37,173 bases of DNA, taken from Silvibacterium sp. GTDB taxonomy: Bacteria; Acidobacteriota; Terriglobia; Terriglobales; Acidobacteriaceae. Every line of letters starts with the position of its first letter. Positions within the stretch are counted from its first letter, which is position 1. Made by a program: the position numbers and the translations under genes. The notes below the pieces were generated by a model. That model did not search any database, had not been told where the DNA came from, and saw only the letters and a program-made list of their open reading frames with translations. The stretch is taken from positions 1 through 37,173 of the forward strand of contig JASHRS010000293.1 in the NCBI GenBank assembly GCA_030037215.1, given 5' to 3'. Positions 1 to 7,792 of the stretch are shown in pieces.

Positions 1-1100
1 CGCTTGATGTAACCGCGGGTAACGCCGTAACCGATCAGAATGGGAATCCTATTTATTTGAACCCCAACGGAACCTTCAAGCCGGGCGCGCCAGAAGTGCT
101 TGCCAGCCCCTTCAGCGGATTCCTCTTTACGGGCGCAGGCTCAACCGGCATCGACATCATCAATAACCGCATGCGGAACCCGATGGTGCAGCAGTTCAAC
201 CTGGGAGTTGAAAAGCAAGTTAGTAATGGTCTGTTCGTCAAGGTGGATGGCATACACAATCTTGGAACGCGCTTTATTATCGGGCGCCCGGTTGGCTCCG
301 TGTATAACCCGGTTACTCAGGGGCCGGATGAGGTGACCGACCTTGAGTCCGCCGTCAACACAAAATACGATGCACTGTGGGTCACAGTACGCCAGCGCAT
401 CTCAAAATATGGCGAGTTTGACGCTGCGTATACGCTTGCCAAGGCCTTTAACTATGCCAACGACGATCAGATTCCTTTTGAATACTCACCCATTGACCCC
501 AACAACCTGCAGCTTGAATACGGCCCCCCACCCAACGATCAGCGTCATCGCCTGGTCATGTCTGGAGTCGCTTACCTGCCGCTGAAGCTCCGCTTCGCGC
601 CGATTTGGACAATCGCGTCCGGGGTCCCGATGGACATATTGCTGCCCGACGGCAGCGAACGTGTGCCAACGATCCAGCGCAACGCCGGAGGGCGTGAATT
701 TCACAATGCCCAGGAATTGAACGCGTTCATTGCCCGTACCAATGCAGCTGGAGGCGTCTATGAAGCTAGTACCAGCAGCTACGTGATTTTGCCTCAGGTC
801 GGTGATCACGCACACTTTGATGACAGCTTCAACTCGCTCGACTTCCGTCTCAACCGCACCTTTACCTTCTCTGATCGTTTCAACATCAATCTCATTGGAG
901 AAGCATTCAACATCTTTAACGTGACGAACATTCTCGGGGTGAGTAACCTGAACTATTCCGGATTCGCAAATACGCTTTCGCCCGACGCGAATAATCCTGA
1001 CTTCTCGTCTAGTTTCGGGAAGCCAGTCTCGACGGCCGGCGGAGTTTTCGGATCGGGAGGGCCACGAGCTTTCCAGGTAGCGATGAAGCTCAGCTTTTGA
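1..1100 (+). CDS. TonB-dependent receptor, Oar-like, C-terminal part (5' truncated by window)
   Basis: The reading frame is open from the first bases (codons start at position 3), so the gene begins upstream of the window and only about 366 residues of the outer-membrane beta-barrel are seen. Features of the barrel end are alternating aromatic/polar strands, the AYTLAKAFNYANDD segment, a GEAFNIFNVTN motif near the end that is typical of acidobacterial Oar-like TonB receptors, and a C-terminal ending KLSF with the terminal Phe used for outer-membrane insertion. These receptors import large ligands, often oligosaccharides, using TonB energy. It stands 16 bp before an AhpD-like gene and upstream of the fucose genes, so a role in uptake of fucose-containing glycans is plausible but inferred. 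The plug and the N-terminal carboxypeptidase-regulatory domain are outside the window. Confidence 0.88.
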   Translation, partial: LDVTAGNAVTDQNGNPIYLNPNGTFKPGAPEVLASPFSGFLFTGAGSTGIDIINNRMRNPMVQQFNLGVEKQVSNGLFVKVDGIHNLGTRFIIGRPVGSVYNPVTQGPDEVTDLESAVNTKYDALWVTVRQRISKYGEFDAAYTLAKAFNYANDDQIPFEYSPIDPNNLQLEYGPPPNDQRHRLVMSGVAYLPLKLRFAPIWTIASGVPMDILLPDGSERVPTIQRNAGGREFHNAQELNAFIARTNAAGGVYEASTSSYVILPQVGDHAHFDDSFNSLDFRLNRTFTFSDRFNINLIGEAFNIFNVTNILGVSNLNYSGFANTLSPDANNPDFSSSFGKPVSTAGGVFGSGGPRAFQVAMKLSF

Positions 1101-1116
1101 GCAGACAGGCAAACCT

Positions 1117-1728
1117 ATGAGCCGTCCCGAATATGAACTGCTGTCAAGACTGAGAGTTGGAAAGCCAGCCAGGGCAGAAACCAAAATACGTCTGATCGAG
1201 GAAGATGAAGCGACTGGAGAAACCGCGGCTGCCTATCAATACTTCCGCGATCAGACGGGACGACAGGATGTCCCGGGAATCTTGAAATGCTTTGGCACCA
1301 ACCCGGCATTTGCGCGTCAAATGGTCGATATTTCTTCATCCCTGCTTTTTTGCGAGGGGGCCCTCTCCAGGCAACAGAAGGAGTTAATAGCGACCTATAT
1401 CTCGCAACTTAACGCCTGTCCATACTGTTTCGACAGCCACGGTTTTTTTCTCGTAGTTCATGGAGCTTCGAAGCAGACTGTTAATGATCTCGCCACGGGT
1501 AATCTCACAAAACTTTCAGAGTCCGAGCGCGAGTTGCTTCTTTATCTTGGCAAAGTGGAACGCGAATCATTCAAGACCACACAGGAGGACGTGCAACACC
1601 TGCGTGATCTTGGCTGGCGGGAAGAACAAATCGCCGAAGCCGTGCATGTAGCGGCTATGATGGGCTTCTGTAACCGCGTAGCGAATGCGTTCGGTCTTCC
1701 GACCCAGGATTTCCTCTCTGCAATCTGA
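1117..1728 (+). CDS. AhpD-like / carboxymuconolactone decarboxylase family protein
   Basis: A 203-residue protein of the AhpD-like fold. The diagnostic motif is visible: Glu89 followed by NACPYCFDSH, giving Cys101, Cys104 and His108, the CxxC...H arrangement of alkylhydroperoxidase D and the peroxidase-related carboxymuconolactone decarboxylase (CMD) proteins. In that family the two cysteines and the histidine reduce peroxides, usually with a partner such as AhpC or a lipoamide system. No AhpC is nearby. It starts 16 bp after the TonB receptor stop and is probably co-transcribed with it. It faces the iclR gene convergently. A substrate in fucose metabolism cannot be read from sequence. Family assignment is firm, function is not. 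Confidence 0.85.
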   Translation: MSRPEYELLSRLRVGKPARAETKIRLIEEDEATGETAAAYQYFRDQTGRQDVPGILKCFGTNPAFARQMVDISSSLLFCEGALSRQQKELIATYISQLNACPYCFDSHGFFLVVHGASKQTVNDLATGNLTKLSESERELLLYLGKVERESFKTTQEDVQHLRDLGWREEQIAEAVHVAAMMGFCNRVANAFGLPTQDFLSAI

Positions 1729-1825
1729 ATGCGCACTTTGCATTCCAATGCTATGGAATGGTGCATCCTGCATGGCTGTCGAGCCCAATGCATTTTGCCG
1801 AGAGCGATCATCGCCGGACAGTGGC

Positions 1826-2665
1826 TCAGCGGCGGGTGGCTGGCTGTCCGGTATAGCCAAGGTGACGGGAGATTTCCAGGGCGGCGCGCTTGATGGCCCC
1901 GGCGATTTCTGTAGTGCGAGCTCGTGACATGCGGATGGTTGGACCAGATACGCTAATGCCAGCAGCGACGTAGCCGGACGAATCGAGCACGGGGGCAGCC
2001 ACGCACCGAGCCCCCAGTTCTGCCTCTTCGTTGTCGACTGCATAGCCAAGCCGCTGGATGCGACCGAGTTCGGCAACCAGTTCAGATGGGCGGGTGATGG
2101 TGTGAGAGGTGAGCTTTTCAAGCTTTGTGCCAAGCAGCTCATCGCGGAAACTTGCCGACTGCCAGGCAAGCACGGCTTTGCCGAGTCCCGTGCAATGTAC
2201 CGGGCGGCACATGCCGATCTGCGATACCAGCCTGAAGCTGTGCGGGCTCTCAATAACGTCGAGATAAAGGATTTCATGGCCTGCAAGAACACCAAGGTTT
2301 ACGGTTTCACCGCTTTCGCGCCAAAGTTCTTCGAGAACCGGTCGGCCGATCTTCCGAATAGTGGACTGGTAGGTGCTGCCGGAGCCAAGATGAGCCAGGC
2401 GCGGCCCAAGAAGATACGCACCAGTGCTGTCGCGAACGAGATAACCGGCTCGCTCCAGGTGAGCAAGGAATCTGTAGGCCGTGCTCTTATTCAGTTTCGT
2501 CTGCTCAGAGATGTATCGGAGCTGTAGGCCGTCCGGTGAGCGATCGAGCAACTCAAAGATTGACAGGACCTTGGTGAGAACACCGACAGGTGCTGCATTG
2601 GATTGGCGCACCTTCATTCCGAACTGGCTCCGTGACTCATGAGCATGAGTCATCGTAGCAACCAT
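1826..2665 (-). CDS. IclR-family transcriptional regulator (fucose locus)
   Basis: About 279 residues with the standard IclR layout: an N-terminal winged helix-turn-helix (roughly residues 30-90, containing LNKSTAYRFLAHLERAGYL) and a C-terminal effector-binding domain with CTGLGKAVLAW, YAVDNEEAELGARC and the SVSGP motif. I chose the ATG at 2665 because GAGG lies seven bases upstream. An upstream TTG at 2680 would add five residues. It lies 186 bp downstream of fucP on the same strand and may be read from the fucP promoter, from its own, or from both. An AT-rich inverted repeat just upstream of the start suggests autoregulation. It probably controls the fucose genes. The effector is unknown. 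Confidence 0.92.
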   Translation of the reverse strand: MVATMTHAHESRSQFGMKVRQSNAAPVGVLTKVLSIFELLDRSPDGLQLRYISEQTKLNKSTAYRFLAHLERAGYLVRDSTGAYLLGPRLAHLGSGSTYQSTIRKIGRPVLEELWRESGETVNLGVLAGHEILYLDVIESPHSFRLVSQIGMCRPVHCTGLGKAVLAWQSASFRDELLGTKLEKLTSHTITRPSELVAELGRIQRLGYAVDNEEAELGARCVAAPVLDSSGYVAAGISVSGPTIRMSRARTTEIAGAIKRAALEISRHLGYTGQPATRR

Positions 2666-2680
2666 CGTGCACCTCAGCAA

Positions 2681-2704
2681 TTCAAATATTGAAACGCTTA
2701 TTTC
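2681..2704. promoter_or_regulatory. Candidate IclR operator upstream of iclR
   Basis: Two overlapping inverted repeats lie 15-40 bp upstream of the iclR start: TTCAA-ATA-TTGAA at 2681-2693 and GAAA-CGCTTA-TTTC at 2691-2704. Inverted repeats just ahead of an IclR gene are commonly autoregulatory sites. This is a sequence observation plus inference, with no -35/-10 pair clear enough to name. Confidence 0.35.
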
Positions 2705-2851
2705 GGTGATATAAGCACATATGCCATCGATTTGCTGACTCTACCATGTACCGGAAGCAGTACATGACACATGCAGAATCGGCAAAACCAATTCCTAGCC
2801 AGTTGCGTTCAGAAGATTTCCTGAAAGGCTTCCCGGTGCGAAAAGGGCAAT

Positions 2852-4156
2852 TCAGGCAAATACAACCTGTTTACGCGGCTGACGGAAGCTGAACCAAGCG
2901 ACAAAGAGATAGGCAATGAGCGGGACTAAGTAGGCGATAGCGCTGCTGTGGGTTGTCTGCGAAAGCCAGCCCATCAGTGGCGTGAGAATGGCTCCGCCGA
3001 CAATCGCCATAACCAGAAACGACGCCCCGAGCTTCGCATTGGGGCCGAGATCTTTGATCCCGAGCGCAAAAATCGTTGGGAACATCAGCGACATGAAGAA
3101 GCTGGTAAGGAATATGGACCAGACCCCTACCCATCCTGGGAAGAACACACCAATGCCGACGAGAAGAATGTTGCAAAGGCTGTAGATGCCCATGAGACGG
3201 CCCGGAGAAACGATGCGCATGAGCCAGGCGGACATGAAGCGGCCGATAGCAAACGCGGCCAGGGTTCCGGTGAGCAGATAGCCGGCAGTTTTCTCGGGCT
3301 CGTGCGTGTAGTCCTGCACATATTGGATAAAGTAACTCCACGTGCCGACCTGTGCTCCTACATAAAGGAACTGTGCAGCGACCGCGAGCAGAAAATTCGG
3401 ATAATCGAGCAGTTCCTTCGCGTTGAAGCGATGTCCAGAAGCTTCGGTTTCAGCCGGGAGCGCTGGAAATGATGTGCGCGCAATCATGATTCCCCAAATC
3501 CAGGCGATAAGACCCACGAACAGATATGGGCGCACTACGCGCATGGTCTCTGCCTGAAGATAGGCCTGGTAGGTTCCTAGCGCCTGCAGATGATGGATCT
3601 GCGAAGCGGTGAGCTCAATTCCGGAAAAGATGAATGTAGTTCCGATGAGAACTCCGGCTATGGAGCCAAGCGGGTTGAAGGCCTGAGCAAAATTGAGACG
3701 GCGTTCAGAACTCTCAGGAGATCCAAACTGCGCGATGAACGGGTTGGCGGATGTCTCGAGAAAGGACAAGCCGCTGGCGACAACAAAGAGTGCGAAGAGA
3801 AAGAACGCATATCTGTCGACGATGGCCGCCGGCCAGAAAAGGATTGCACCAGCTCCGAACAACAGCAAGCCAGTAAGGAACCCAGCCTTGTACCCAAAGC
3901 GGCGCATCAGCATTGCCGCTGGTGTTGCGAGGAGAAAATAACCCATGTAGAAAGCAGATTGCACAAGTCCCGCCTGGAAGCGTGAGATCGCGAAGGACGT
4001 CATGAACTGCTTAATGAGAACGTCGTTGAGGTTATTAGGGACGGCCCAAAGAAAGAAGAGTCCCGTAACGAGGAAGAACGGGAAGAGGTGGCCGGCAGGA
4101 AGAAAGGATTTCGACAGGTGCTTCCGATGTGTGACGCTAGTTCCGGATTGAGGCAT
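2852..4156 (-). CDS. fucP: L-fucose:H+ symporter, MFS family (FucP)
   Basis: 434 residues, matching the 438-residue E. coli FucP in length and along the whole N-terminal half. Family landmarks are FFLWAVPNNLNDVL, FQAGLVQSAFYMGYF, YKAGFLTGLLLFGAGA and FLETSANPF. Asp45 and Glu134 stand where E. coli FucP has Asp46 and Glu135, the residues used for proton coupling and sugar binding. About twelve membrane segments are apparent. It should import L-fucose, possibly related 6-deoxy sugars, across the inner membrane. It is divergent from the catabolic operon starting at 4384 and followed by the iclR gene on its own strand. Close FucP homologues can carry other hexoses, but the neighbouring fuconate enzymes support fucose. 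Confidence 0.93.
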   Translation of the reverse strand: MPQSGTSVTHRKHLSKSFLPAGHLFPFFLVTGLFFLWAVPNNLNDVLIKQFMTSFAISRFQAGLVQSAFYMGYFLLATPAAMLMRRFGYKAGFLTGLLLFGAGAILFWPAAIVDRYAFFLFALFVVASGLSFLETSANPFIAQFGSPESSERRLNFAQAFNPLGSIAGVLIGTTFIFSGIELTASQIHHLQALGTYQAYLQAETMRVVRPYLFVGLIAWIWGIMIARTSFPALPAETEASGHRFNAKELLDYPNFLLAVAAQFLYVGAQVGTWSYFIQYVQDYTHEPEKTAGYLLTGTLAAFAIGRFMSAWLMRIVSPGRLMGIYSLCNILLVGIGVFFPGWVGVWSIFLTSFFMSLMFPTIFALGIKDLGPNAKLGASFLVMAIVGGAILTPLMGWLSQTTHSSAIAYLVPLIAYLFVAWFSFRQPRKQVVFA

Positions 4157-4383
4157 TCGCTCTTCTCTCTTCTTATTTCACTTTACGTGCTTTGTCATGG
4201 CCAGTCCCGCCGGGCGAAACACGGCTATTTGAATGGAGCCGCAAATCCTAGGCTTCTTGTATAATTTGCATGCCGTTGCATAATGTAAAATCAGCGTTCC
4301 ACAATTTGCAACTCAATCATTACTGAAACAATGGCACGCCCTGACGGATGGAGCACAGGGGCGTGCAAAGAGGATCTGCGGCA
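4157..4383. promoter_or_regulatory. Divergent control region between fucP and the fucose catabolic operon
   Basis: This 227-bp gene-free stretch must hold the promoters for fucP (leftward) and the catabolic operon (rightward). A perfect TATAAT is at 4260-4265 reading right, but no good -35 stands 16-18 bp before it. TTGCA occurs at 4266, 4276 and 4306, spaced 10 and 30 bp apart, close to whole helical turns. An RBS-like AGAGGA precedes the chosen ATG at 4384. Operator identity is unproven. Confidence 0.45.
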
Positions 4384-5238
4384 ATGCATCTGGTGAATTT
4401 TCGGCATGGGGGCAGAATTGAGTTCGGCATACAGCGGAACGGGTTTGTGCTTTCTCTTGCCGGCGTGGGGTATGGCAGCGACACTGAATTTTTTACAGGC
4501 GGTGAAGCGGCTCTGGCTACAGCGCAAAGATTGCTGGCGCAGTCCGGCGTGGAACAGGTTCCATTGAACGAGGTGCAACTGCTGGCTCCAGTTCTGAAGC
4601 CGGGGAAGATTTTATGTGTCGGGCTGAATTATCGCGACCATGCCGAGGAATCCCATATGGAGATTCCCAGTGTGCCGACGATTTTTCTCAAGTTGCCGAA
4701 CGCAGTGATTGGCCCGGACGCGGATATCGTGTTGCCGCAGAATTCAACGCAGCCGGATTACGAAGCAGAACTGGCGGCGGTAATCGGACATGGGGGAAGA
4801 AATATTCGCGCCGAGGATTGGGAGCGGCACGTGCTCGGATACACCATTTTGAATGACGTGAGCGCACGCGACGTTCAACTTGCGACCTCACAGTGGACGC
4901 TTGGGAAAAGTTTCGACACGTTTGCGCCGATGGGCCCCGCAATCGTAACCAGGGACGAGATACGCGATCCACATGCGCTGGATATTCAGCTTTCAATTGG
5001 TGGCGAGGTATTACAGCACTCGAATACCAAGCATCTTATTTTCAAGCTGCCGGAATTGATTGCTCATCTTTCGGCCGTGATACCACTCGAACCAGGTGAC
5101 GTAATCAGCACGGGAACGCCGGCAGGTGTTGGGTTGGGAAGAAAACCGCAACGATGGTTAAAGCCGGGCGAAAAAGTTGTGGTGCGAATTGAGGGCATCG
5201 GAGAATTGAGCAACAGGACCATAGCGGCACCGCGGTAG
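4384..5238 (+). CDS. Fumarylacetoacetate hydrolase family protein, probable 2,4-diketo-3-deoxy-L-fuconate hydrolase
   Basis: 284 residues of the FAH superfamily. Visible motifs are GLNYRDHAEES, the acidic metal-binding stretch PDYEAELAAVIG, DVSARD, SFDTFAPMGPAIV and STGTPAGVGLG. FAH-family hydrolases cleave C-C bonds in beta-diketo acids using a divalent metal bound by Asp/Glu. In fucose clusters of this kind the member hydrolyses 2,4-diketo-3-deoxy-L-fuconate to pyruvate and L-lactate, which fits the adjacent lactate oxidase. I chose ATG 4384 (MHLVNFR, the usual family beginning, preceded by AGAGGA) over the 12-residue-longer start at 4348. It is the first gene of the operon with two dehydrogenases. 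The substrate is inferred from context, since the same family also opens or cleaves other keto acids. Confidence 0.87.
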   Translation: MHLVNFRHGGRIEFGIQRNGFVLSLAGVGYGSDTEFFTGGEAALATAQRLLAQSGVEQVPLNEVQLLAPVLKPGKILCVGLNYRDHAEESHMEIPSVPTIFLKLPNAVIGPDADIVLPQNSTQPDYEAELAAVIGHGGRNIRAEDWERHVLGYTILNDVSARDVQLATSQWTLGKSFDTFAPMGPAIVTRDEIRDPHALDIQLSIGGEVLQHSNTKHLIFKLPELIAHLSAVIPLEPGDVISTGTPAGVGLGRKPQRWLKPGEKVVVRIEGIGELSNRTIAAPR

Positions 5239-5302
5239 CTGATGTGATTCAACATTGAAGCGGCACATTCGTAAGATTTATTCCTTGAGCGAGAGGAGCT
5301 CT

Positions 5303-6088
5303 GTGGCAGAGAACTTCCGATTAGATGGCAAGGCGGCCATAGTGACAGGAGCTGGCAGCGGCATAGGGCGGGCAATTTCACGGCGATTTGCAAAGAACGG
5401 CGCGAAAGTATATCTCGTGGATATTCGCAAAGGCCAAGCGGAAGAGACTGCGGAAGAAATTACTGTCGCGGGCGGCGCAGGTCCGGTTGTGGTGCAGTGC
5501 GACGTAACGGATGGCGACGCAATCAGGAGGGAATTTGCGAAAATTGCGGCGAACGGGCGCATCGATATTCTGGTGAACAGTGCAGGAGTCTCAAGCATAG
5601 GACGGATTGAAACAACATCAGAAGACGAATTCGAGCGGGTCTTCCAGATAAATGTGAAAGGCATGTTCCTGTGTATGCAGGCTGTAATTGACCCGATGCG
5701 CAAGAGCGGCGGCGGCGTGATTCTAAACCTCGCGTCGATCGCTGCGACCGCGGGGCTCAGCGACCGCTTCGCGTATTCGATGAGTAAGGGTGCAGTGCTG
5801 TCGATGACACTCTCAGTGGCTAAGGACTATCTCGCGGACAAGATTCGCTGCAATGCGATTTCACCAGCGCGCATCCACACACCGTTTGTGGATGCATATC
5901 TGAAAGAACGCTATGCAGGGCACGAAGAGGAGATGTTTGAAAAACTGTCGCAGTCACAACCAGTGGGGCGGATGGGATTGCCAGAGGAAGTAGCATCATT
6001 GGCGCTGTTTCTTTGCTCAGATGCCGCGACCTTTTTTACAGGCGCGGATATACCGCTGGACGGCGGGTTCTTCAACCTGCGAGGGTAG
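5303..6088 (+). CDS. SDR oxidoreductase, probable 2-keto-3-deoxy-L-fuconate dehydrogenase
   Basis: 261 residues of the classical short-chain dehydrogenase family: TGAGSGIG nucleotide-binding motif, NSAG, catalytic Ser and YSMSK (Tyr/Lys), and the C-terminal GADIPLDGGF. An Asp in YLVDIRK at the end of the second beta strand favours NAD over NADP. The segment RIHTPFVDAYLKERY with QPVGRMGLPEEVASL is characteristic of the dehydrogenase found beside FAH and fuconate dehydratase genes, which oxidises the C4 hydroxyl of 2-keto-3-deoxy-L-fuconate to the 2,4-diketo acid. GTG 5303 was chosen because GAGAGGAG lies just upstream and the product then begins at the usual family position. A TTG at 5255 would add 16 residues. 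Confidence 0.85.
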   Translation: MAENFRLDGKAAIVTGAGSGIGRAISRRFAKNGAKVYLVDIRKGQAEETAEEITVAGGAGPVVVQCDVTDGDAIRREFAKIAANGRIDILVNSAGVSSIGRIETTSEDEFERVFQINVKGMFLCMQAVIDPMRKSGGGVILNLASIAATAGLSDRFAYSMSKGAVLSMTLSVAKDYLADKIRCNAISPARIHTPFVDAYLKERYAGHEEEMFEKLSQSQPVGRMGLPEEVASLALFLCSDAATFFTGADIPLDGGFFNLRG

Positions 6089-6106
6089 TGTCCGGGAGTA
6101 AGCAAC

Positions 6107-6889
6107 GTGGATCTGGAGTTAAGAGATAAGGTCATTGTGATCACGGGAGGCGCGCAGGGTATTGGCGCGGCTATCTCTGAGGCTTGCGCGGCGGAGGGTG
6201 CGGTTCCGGTAATAATAAACCGCGACTCAGAGGCGGTGCAGAGCTTTGCTGCGCATTTGCGAGACAAGGGAAATCGTTGCGAACTGCTCACGATCGACCT
6301 GCAAGGGCCGGAAACCTGCAAGGAAGCAGTAGAAGAGACATTGCGGCGCTGCGGCAGGATTGATGCGTTGGTAAACAATGCAGGGGCGAACGATAAAGTT
6401 GGGTTGGAAAACGGGAGCCCGCAGGAGTTCATTGAATCAATTCACCGCAATTTATGGCATTACTACTCAATGACACATTACGCGCTGCCATCGTTGAAAG
6501 CGGTTCGCGGGGCCATAGTGAATATCAGCTCAAAAACAGCGGTGACCGGGCAGGGGAACACGTCGGGCTACGCAGCTGCCAAGGGAGCGCAACTTGCGCT
6601 TACGCGTGAGTGGGCAGTGGAATTGCTCCCATATGGCATTCGCGTGAATGCTGTGGTTCCAGCAGAGGTTATGACTCCGCTTTACCGGAGATGGCTGTCG
6701 ACGTTCCCAAACCCCGAAGAGAAGCTGCGCTCGATTACGGCAAGAATTCCCCTCGGGAAGCGCATGACCGAGGCCGCGGAGATCGCGAGCATGACGGTAT
6801 TTCTGCTTTCAGCGAAATCCGGACATACAACCGGACAGCATCTTTTTGTAGACGGCGGTTATGTCCATCTGGACCGTGCCCTGGACTAG
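6107..6889 (+). CDS. SDR oxidoreductase, probable L-fucose dehydrogenase
   Basis: 260 residues, classical SDR: TGGAQGIG cofactor loop, NNAGAND, Ser in NISSKTAV, catalytic YAAAK and C-terminal GQHLFVDGGY. The signature YGIRVNAVVPAEVMTPLYRRW and the ending GGYVHLDRALD are those of bacterial SDR L-fucose dehydrogenases in non-phosphorylating fucose clusters, which oxidise L-fucose to L-fucono-1,5-lactone with NAD(P). This assignment rests on recalled family resemblance plus context. Start GTG 6107 has GGGAG eight bases upstream. It lies 18 bp after the previous dehydrogenase gene, so the two are in one operon with the FAH gene. Related SDRs oxidise other 6-deoxy or pentose sugars, so side activities are likely. 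Confidence 0.83.
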   Translation: MDLELRDKVIVITGGAQGIGAAISEACAAEGAVPVIINRDSEAVQSFAAHLRDKGNRCELLTIDLQGPETCKEAVEETLRRCGRIDALVNNAGANDKVGLENGSPQEFIESIHRNLWHYYSMTHYALPSLKAVRGAIVNISSKTAVTGQGNTSGYAAAKGAQLALTREWAVELLPYGIRVNAVVPAEVMTPLYRRWLSTFPNPEEKLRSITARIPLGKRMTEAAEIASMTVFLLSAKSGHTTGQHLFVDGGYVHLDRALD

Positions 6890-7048
6890 CGATAATTATG
6901 ATTTCATCCGGAGCAGGGCTTGCGGATGGGTGGTGGTTGCAGCGCTGTCAGAATGTGAATAATTGATTTAGCTGTTTAATGCTTCATCAGATGCCTTTCA
7001 CGCTTTGAGTGCCGGCTGAACATCGGCCACAAACACCGAGGAGCTGCA

Positions 7049-7792
7049 TTGCGGATTTCGCTCTTTATTGCCTGTTATAACGACACACTTTTTCCCGAGA
7101 CCGGCAAGAGTGTGGTGCGATTGCTGGAACGGCTCGGTCATCAAGTGGATTTCCCGCTTGAACAGACATGCTGCGGTCAAATGCACTACAACACCGGCTA
7201 TCAGGCAGAGGCGATGCCTTTGATGCGCCGGTTCGTCGAGATATTTAAAGACGCGGAGACGGTTTGCATCCCATCGTCTTCATGCGTGGGAATGATCCGC
7301 GATCATTATGCGAAGATGGCGGAATTAAGTGGCGACACGCAACTTATGGAAGACGTAGAGATCCTACTGCCGCGCATCTATGAGTTGTCGGAATTGCTGG
7401 TGAAGAAACTTGGCATAGAAGATGTGGGCGCGTACTACCCGCATCGGGTTACCTATCACGCGAGCTGCCATTCGCTGCGAAGTTTGCATATAGGCGACTT
7501 GCCGCTCCGTCTGTTGCGCAAGGTGCGCGGGATTGAGCTGGTGGAGCTTGAAAATATTGATCAGTGTTGCGGCTTCGGCGGCACATTTGCAGTTAAAAAC
7601 GGCGATGTTTCGACAGCGATGCTTGCAGATAAACTGCGCTGCATTGAAAACTCAAGTGCAGAGGTCTGTACCGCCGTTGATAATTCCTGCCTGATGCATA
7701 TTTTGGGAGGGTTGCATCGGCAGCGGGCAGGAGTGAGGACCGTACATTTGGCTGAGATACTTGCCTCAACCGATGAGGTGAGCGCTACATGA
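7049..7792 (+). CDS. lldE: L-lactate oxidation protein LutA/LldE (cysteine-rich domain subunit)
   Basis: 247 residues with the two cysteine-rich repeats of the heterodisulfide-reductase/glycolate-oxidase FeS family: CCGQMHYNTGY near residue 41 and CCGFGGTFAVKNGDVS near residue 173. This is the LutA/LldE subunit of the three-part iron-sulfur L-lactate dehydrogenase that oxidises L-lactate to pyruvate. Start TTG 7049 is supported by GAGGAG ending five bases upstream. Its stop overlaps the next start by four bases (ATGA), which indicates translational coupling. It is 159 bp downstream of the L-fucose dehydrogenase gene, so it could share that operon or have its own promoter. The lactate would come from the FAH-family cleavage encoded upstream. 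Confidence 0.94.
   Translation: MRISLFIACYNDTLFPETGKSVVRLLERLGHQVDFPLEQTCCGQMHYNTGYQAEAMPLMRRFVEIFKDAETVCIPSSSCVGMIRDHYAKMAELSGDTQLMEDVEILLPRIYELSELLVKKLGIEDVGAYYPHRVTYHASCHSLRSLHIGDLPLRLLRKVRGIELVELENIDQCCGFGGTFAVKNGDVSTAMLADKLRCIENSSAEVCTAVDNSCLMHILGGLHRQRAGVRTVHLAEILASTDEVSAT

Noticed and set aside
486-1184. Long antisense open frames inside the TonB receptor gene.
   Set aside because: They follow the codon bias of the receptor on the other strand, have no RBS and resemble no family.
2948-3985. Plus-strand open frames of 131-174 residues inside fucP.
   Set aside because: Low-complexity charged products complementary to membrane helices; fucP on the other strand is an unambiguous full-length match.
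4321-4332. KdgR-like half site TGAAACA upstream of the FAH-family gene.
   Set aside because: The matching half TGTTTCA is absent at the required distance, so it does not make a KdgR operator.
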